Origin: Chaetoderma sp. LZ-2023a
Lineage: Eukaryota > Mollusca > Caudofoveata > Chaetodermatida > Chaetodermatidae
Reading direction: 5' to 3'
DNA length: 64,000 bases
Assembly: GCA_034401795.1 (NCBI GenBank)
Contig: CM067373.1
Span: 88,621,448 to 88,685,447 of the forward strand
Shown in pieces: positions 58,795-64,000 of this stretch. How positions within the stretch are numbered: the first letter of the stretch is position 1; every line of letters starts with the position of its first letter. The position numbers and the translations under genes were made by a program. The notes beneath the pieces were generated by a model that was not told where the DNA came from, searched no databases, and saw only the letters and a list, made by a program, of their open reading frames with translations.

Positions 58795-59396
58795 GGTGTA
58801 TATCCCTCTGGATGCCTGTCTCTAAATGGGCGTTCAGACCCTATTATGTGTGGCGATCAGTACCTGTGGTTGGTGTATATCCCCTATCTGGGCGTTCAGA
58901 CCAATTATGTGTGGTACTGGCGATCAGTACCTGTTGGTGGTGTATATCCCTGTGGATGCCTGTCTCTAAATGGGTGTTCAGACCCTATTATGTGTGGTGA
59001 TCAGTACCTGTGGGTGTTGTATATCCCTGTGGATGCCTGTCTCTAAATTGGCGTTCAGACCATATTATGTGTGGCGATCAGTACCTGTGGGTGGTGTATA
59101 TCCCCTGTCTGGGCGTTCAGGCCTATTATGTGTGGTGCTGGCGATCAGTACCTGTGGGTGGTGTATATCCCTGTGGATGCCTGTCTCTAAATGGGTGTTC
59201 AGACCCTATTATGTGTGGCGATCAGTACCTGTGGGTGGTGTATATCCCTGTGGATGCCTGTCTCTAAATGGGTGTTCAGACCCTATTATGTGTGGCGATC
59301 AGTACCTGTGGGTGGTGTATATCCCTGTGGTTGCCTGTCTGGGCACGTGGTGGCCCCCGCACCTGGCCCCCGCAACCTATGCCTCAGGGATTGAGA
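58795..59396. repeat. Polinton right subterminal tandem array
   Basis: Eight copies beginning GTGTATATCCC lie at about 58795, 58876, 58940, 59018, 59096, 59161, 59239 and 59317. Two unit lengths (about 78-81 and 64 bp) alternate in a long-short-long pattern of about 223 bp. Units contain TGCCTGTCTCTAAATGGG, TTCAGACC-TATTATGTGTGG and CGATCAGTACCTG. It starts immediately upstream of the PolB ATG. The apparent plus-strand frames at 58507-59419 are products of the repeat. Confidence 0.85.
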
Positions 59397-59417
59397 GGGC
59401 GGTGGTATCATTTGCCT

Positions 59418-59692
59418 AGTAGTAGTGTCGGGATTAAAATGATACAACCTCCGTCAACTAGCAGCCGTTCAGCGATCCGTGTCCCCCACCGCCCTCTCAA
59501 TCCCTGGGGCCTCCATCTAGAGGCATACCAACCACCTGTCTCAACAACCCTGGGCCTCCATCTAGAGGCATACACCAACCACATGTCTCACCAATCTATG
59601 CCCCAGGGACTGAGAGGGCGGTGGGGGCCACGGATCGCCGAACAGCGGCCAGTTGAGGGAGGTGGTATCATTTTAATCCCGACACTACTACT
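59418..59692. repeat. Polinton right terminal foldback unit
   Basis: 275 bp beginning AGTAGTAGTGTCGGG and ending CCCGACACTACTACT, internally inverted like the left unit, with extra CCTCCATCTAGAGGCATAC duplications in the middle. Confidence 0.85.
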
Positions 59693-59693
59693 C

Positions 59694-59764
59694 TTCCTTT
59701 CTTCTTCTTCTTCTTCTTCTTCTTCTTCTTCTTCTTCTTCTTCTTCTTCTTCTTCTTCTTCTTC
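59694..59764. repeat. (CTT)n microsatellite abutting the Polinton
   Basis: CTT repeats directly after the right end; the left flank also ends in CTTCC repeats, so the target was probably a pyrimidine-rich tract. Confidence 0.9.
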
Positions 59765-59927
59765 ATGTTATTACTGTTATAACTGTTGTTTTTATTTTTA
59801 TTCCGCCTCTTGATTTATTGATTTGTACACTAATCATATTTGTATATAAGTGGGCGACAGGGTCGCAAGACACGTCTTATCGTGCTCCCACATAGAATAA
59901 AAAAACCTTTATTTAATGCGTTGTCTT

Positions 59928-60020
59928 TAATGCCCATTGGCGGACCAAAGAAATAATACATTTTTTGAAAATTAACAACTGGCTTGTCTGGCGTGGTTAC
60001 TGAGTCTGTCAATCCAGTTG
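59928..60020. mobile_element. MITE family 2 fragment, degraded
   Basis: TGCCCATTGGCGGACCAAAG, TTTTGAAAATTA-CAACTGG, then a diverged centre and CAATCCAGTTGG. Confidence 0.5.
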
Positions 60021-60122
60021 GAAATATTCCCACTTAGTCTCAAATTGATCATTCAAAATGAGAAAATTTGAGAAACTGGCGCTTGCTGCGGCTAGTATCG
60101 AACCCTGCATTTAGAATTAAAT

Positions 60123-60690
60123 CGTCGCTGTGCTGACGAAGGGGCGAATATTACATTTTGTAAATTTAGAGTTAACACCGCCTGTCGTTTACTGGTGAAA
60201 TTAAGTAAACATTACAGTACGCTGTGTAATAGCCAACACGCTGGTTAAGCGACAAATCACTGGTGGTGAGGGCGAATATTGCCTTGACACGTCAACATGT
60301 GTTTCACGAACTGGCGAACATGAAGTATTAATATCGCTAAGTACTGTTGGAATGAGAAACTGAAGAGGCGAAAATGTAGTAAATGCAAAGAATTGTACAT
60401 AACGAACAGGCGAATATTGGGCGAATATGCCAATCTCACCAGCATAAAATAACGTTTCACGAAGAGGCGAATATGTATTTTAGTTAATTACTGCCTTATT
60501 AATTAGGTAAACACATAATGGTAATATGTATTCCGTAGAGGGGACCAAGCGCTTTCTATTAGTATGCCACTTTGAGTAATACATGTCTTTAAGAGTAGCA
60601 TTATTTGTGGTGGTAAATACAGAAAAACCTGAATGCGATTTTCTCAAAACTGTGATTTTCGATATTCGCCCCTTCGTCAGCATAGCGACG
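60123..60690. mobile_element. 568-bp nonautonomous element with terminal inverted repeats
   Basis: Left end CGTCGCTGTGCTGACGAAGG then GGCGAATATT; right end ATATTCGCC then CCTTCGTCAGCATAGCGACG. The arms are about 30 bp with few mismatches. Inside, GGCGAATAT and GAACTGGCGAA recur. No coding capacity; superfamily not assigned because a target duplication is not clear. Confidence 0.65.
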
Positions 60691-60734
60691 GAATAAGTTA
60701 GACACACAAATGGGACTGTGAAAGACGTTTCTTT

Positions 60735-60862
60735 TTAACCGTCGAGTTTGTTTAAGAAAACATTTTTTGAAATTTTACCACTGGAATGACTGGCTCGGTT
60801 ATCGAGCCAGTGATTCCAGTGGTATATTAAAAAAAATTAGCTTCTCTTGGTCCGCTGAAATG
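60735..60862. mobile_element. Palindromic MITE family 2 copy
   Basis: ACCACTGGAATGACTGGCTC, GGTTATC, GAGCCAGTGATTCCAGTGGT centre with AAAATT arms and CTTCTCTTGGTCCGC at one end. Confidence 0.75.
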
Positions 60863-63700
60863 AGTGTTACATGGTTAAGCATCGCGTCTTATATGAAATT
60901 GGCAGAAAATTAAATTTTAAACAACCGTTTAAACGTTCACAGGCCTATGACAATTGTAACGTTGAGTCAGTCATCCACTTCAATCAACTTAAAACTTGTC
61001 TCGGCGATGACCCAGTGACAGCGCTCGGGCTGGGTGTTCCACGTGACACCGGTACCCAGACAAATGTCTCTGCGGAAACAAGTATTCCCAACATTAGTCC
61101 AGAGCACCGTGGTGCCAGTTCGACGTCTCTCCTACCAAGACAGGAGTCTGGTGAATGATCGACTAATGCTGAGGATGATGACGAGATACGTACTCACCCT
61201 CTCCCTCCTCAGTGCGGATCTACTAGATCTGGGAAGTCGTATCTGAAGACTTTCTCATTTGTGTTGTCCAAGGGGAAGGACAGAAAAGTTGTTCCGCCGA
61301 CCTCTTCCCACTCCCACCCACTTCATGCTATAACCCCATTATAGAGCTAACACAAGGAGGAAGCTGAGGCCACCCCGGGCCATGATTCTTGTGGAGTGTA
61401 ACATGTAGTGAATAACATGGAAGTGAAGAGGCCTGATGAAGCCTTGGATCGTTTTGAAGAACAGCAGAACCGCACAACTCGCTGTACACGTTCATGCCCT
61501 CAAATCGCGCGACCACTCCCCGCCCACGATGCTCCCCATCCGAACGCACCACCACCGCCCCATCTCCAGCAACCAAGCCCCCACCATCCCCCCAACATCC
61601 CCCCCCCCCCCCCCGAAGGCAGTGGGCAGGGAAGCAGCCTGTTCAGCAGACTCTCGGCTCGAATTTTCCCAGTACTTAAAAACTATGACAGAGTACCAAC
61701 CATTGCGTAATGGGAGATGACCAATTCTCCATTCCAACGGGCAACCCTAACCACACACGGCCGACCAAGCAACATCACCCCCCCCCCCCCTGGAACAGTC
61801 ACCATTGTGAGAACATCACATACACATTCGGTTATAATGAAAATATAACAGAGACATTCAACATCAGCGACAACCAAGAATAGCTATCACCTAATGTTTT
61901 AAAATCGAAAAAGTTAGAGACATATTTTTTTTGCAACATTTCCTCTCGCACAGATGCGGGAAGTGCATCACTTTCCGCGATCCTGACTTTTCCGCAACCG
62001 CAACAGACTCGGCATTCACCAGCATGGAAACCTGGATATGCCCAATCCACAGTACACAAACACCACACAGCATCCCGGACTTCCCTACAACAGTACACTA
62101 CCGCCATCAATGCCAGGCAACATTTTCTGCAATCACCATCTTATCCGGTTTATGGAAAACTGATCATATGGAAAGGAGCAACAACGCAGCCATCTACAAT
62201 GTGCGCTACGGGGAATTCCCCCATTCCCCACCCCCTTGGAACCGTCGTACGGAAATAGCTAAAATATTATACATCATTCACACGTAATAACTATCATTAT
62301 TATTAAGAGAGCAGGATGCCCGCAGTCTGTCGTCCGTCATGAGTATGATTTTGCTACTGAAAGGTTGAATTCGATAATGGATTGATTCAAGTTACGACAG
62401 CACCCTTCTTCGTCATCCACACTCTAAAGTAACCCTGTCTTGCATACGGGCTCGGCCATTACAGAGTGAAATACATCATGTCTGATAAAGTTGACACCGC
62501 ACTTCAATTACCCGCCCCGAACTCAGGTATTAAAACGTCACACTTCACAACAGCACAAGAATCATCTGCAGATAAACTGCCACGCATATCAATGGAAATC
62601 ATCAACATGACAGAAACATAGACACTCAGGTTGACTGTATTCACAATTTCCATACGACGGTATTGTAATTGTAAACTGAGGTACGCATTTTCCGAGCTGT
62701 ATCATAATAAATTAGGTTTGGTCTGGGTAGGGATGGGACTAGTCCTCCCCACAGAGGAGGATGCTTGGCAGTCCGCCCACCAGAAAACACAGTCCAGCTT
62801 GGCGGAATTAGTATACTTAATTTCCGCAAGACGTGGAGCTGTTTAAACCAAACAATAGTTATAGACAGCTATATTATCCTAATTTTGATTAAGAACACCA
62901 TCGTTCTACAGTGTATACAGATCATTGTATGAAGCGGCATCATATGAAGCGGCAATATGATGAAGCGGCATCAGAACTTCGACAGTATAATATCAGGGAG
63001 AATTTCAAATATTCTCTTACCTACATATTCCCGCACAAGATCAACACGGGCGGGAATACACCTGTTACAAACAAACCACAGACGCATGTATAAGATCACG
63101 AGCATACAGGGATGCTGTTTCGAGGAACAGATTTTAAAACATATGTTTCCGTCTTTCGCATCAACAACAAATAATCAGCGTCATCAATACTCCGCCATTA
63201 CGTCAATATTGCCTAAGTTTCCAGTCAACCACATGCTTTCACAACAATAAACCACGTGACTTTCACTTCTATTTCCAGCAAATTGGGTCACGGCTTTAAA
63301 CACAAGAGCCGCCCAAAGCGCGCATCTACCTCAGTGTGATGGAAGAGGCGAGAGGGGTGAGTCGGGGCAATTGACGCTGACGTCATCGCGCTCTCACACT
63401 CCCCAGCGGGTGCTCCAGCCTGAAATTAAAACAGGCACGTGTATAAGCATCCAATCTGCAAAAAAACCCGCTTCACGCTAATTAAAAGGTGAGCTTCCAC
63501 GGAAATAAGTAGTTCCGAGTTTTTACGTTGATCAGAGACGTGTTTTTTCTTTGAGTGGAGACGAAAGTGATACTCTTTCCTTGTTGTATTTATAATTACC
63601 TCCTTTGCACAGGAGGAATATGTCATCTGACTCCAGTTTAAAATAAATCCAACCTTTCCTTATAGTGTGTGGCCGAATCACCCTAGAACTTTCGGGTGTG
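60863..63700. other. No gene supported
   Basis: Contains several C-rich runs (61601-61612, 61780-61789) and open frames of 60-118 codons (for example 60871-61158, 61408-61710, 61931-62287) with no recognisable domains, matched splice sites or repeats. Some could hold host exons I cannot identify. Confidence 0.4.
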
Positions 63701-63716
63701 GTAATCCGCTCTCCTG

Positions 63717-63740
63717 TGACGTCACCAAAAAGTATAAAAG
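63717..63740 (+). promoter_or_regulatory. CRE plus TATA-box core promoter
   Basis: TGACGTCA (63717-63724) followed by TATAAAAG (63733-63740). Another TGACGTCA lies at about 63380. Spacing suits a start site near 63760-63770. Confidence 0.6.
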
Positions 63741-63762
63741 GAGGAGATCGCACACTGAAACT

Positions 63763-63789
63763 TCGTCTTCCCGTCAAACTCGCCACAAG
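63763..63789 (+). other. Candidate untranslated first exon with splice donor
   Basis: A short stretch from the expected start site to CCACAAG/GTAAGA, a strong donor at 63790. No ATG is present, so this would be a 5' untranslated exon of a gene running off the right edge. The start coordinate is estimated from the TATA position. Confidence 0.4.
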
Positions 63790-64000
63790 GTAAGAACAAG
63801 CATTAGGCTACTCTCGTGTGGCAAACCAAATTCTGCTGTTTTCTTATTATTTATTTACTACTACTATTAATATCATTTGGCCAGGAAAAGTATGAAGAGC
63901 GTTTTCCTGCAATTTGGACTTGGTGCTACACATTAATCGTGATCATCTTTTTCAACACGCATTCTGTTGGGACTGCAAATACCTATATACAGCTATCCGT

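Larger units (their letters stand above)
43475..59692. mobile_element. Maverick/Polinton (virus-like self-synthesizing DNA transposon), both ends present, genes decayed
   Basis: Terminal inverted repeats begin AGTAGTAGTGTCGGGATTAA at 43475 and end with the complement at 59692, giving 16,218 bp, within the usual Polinton range of 15-20 kb. The 5' AG...CT 3' ends are typical. CTTCC lies directly outside both ends (43470-43474 and 59693-59697), a partial match to the expected 6-bp target duplication; the flanks are pyrimidine-rich, so chance is possible. The content matches the class: protein-primed DNA polymerase B, DDE integrase, FtsK-type ATPase, and candidate capsid proteins. GC content is visibly higher than in the flanks. 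Stops and frameshifts in most recognisable genes show it is inactive. Confidence 0.92.

Noticed and set aside
58507..59419. Plus-strand frames of 73-181 codons with repeated CGDQYL-like sequence
   Set aside because: They arise from the subterminal tandem array and lie antisense to PolB or outside genes.
43470..59697. Perfect 6-bp target-site duplication of the Polinton
   Set aside because: Only five bases (CTTCC) match, inside pyrimidine-rich repeats on both sides, so it is suggestive only.

Overview
The window looks like AT-rich, intron-rich, repeat-laden animal DNA, most likely from a marine invertebrate. The evidence is scattered spliced exons with GT/AG borders, TATA-box promoters, LINE and tRNA-SINE fragments, several hairpin MITE families, abundant microsatellites, and a complete-ended Maverick/Polinton element. 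I cannot place the phylum. No rRNA gene, free-standing tRNA gene, CRISPR array or bacterial operon was seen.

Layout. 1-10 kb holds diverged tandem repeats and the first MITE copies. 10.2-14.5 kb carries a TATA box and three exons of a voltage-gated proton channel (Hv1/HVCN1) covering S1, S2 and the S2-S3 linker. The three exons match in reading phase, but the S3-S4 exons were not found. 13-43 kb is intron or intergenic DNA filled with hairpin MITEs, microsatellites, two minisatellites, three LINE fragments of one broad family, a tRNA-derived SINE family, two TTAA-flanked MITEs and a few isolated candidate exons.

43475-59692 is a 16.2-kb Maverick/Polinton, a virus-like self-synthesizing DNA transposon. 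It is clearly GC-richer than its flanks. Both ends carry a terminal unit of about 270 bp that is itself a foldback, and the right end also has a subterminal tandem array. Inside are about 19 tightly packed genes on both strands: protein-primed DNA polymerase B with an N-terminal SAP-like motif, a DDE integrase, an FtsK/HerA-type packaging ATPase, two candidate virion proteins, and many small unrecognised proteins. Most recognisable genes are broken by stops, mainly TGA where CGA is plausible, and by frameshifts. The copy is therefore an inactive fossil with well-preserved architecture. Three different genes share an acidic VAET-type repeat, and short divergent intergenic gaps share a GTTTAA motif.

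59.7-64 kb returns to host-like DNA, with a (CTT)n tract, MITEs, a 568-bp TIR element and, at the right edge, a strong-looking TATA/CRE promoter with a first exon and splice donor that leads out of the window.
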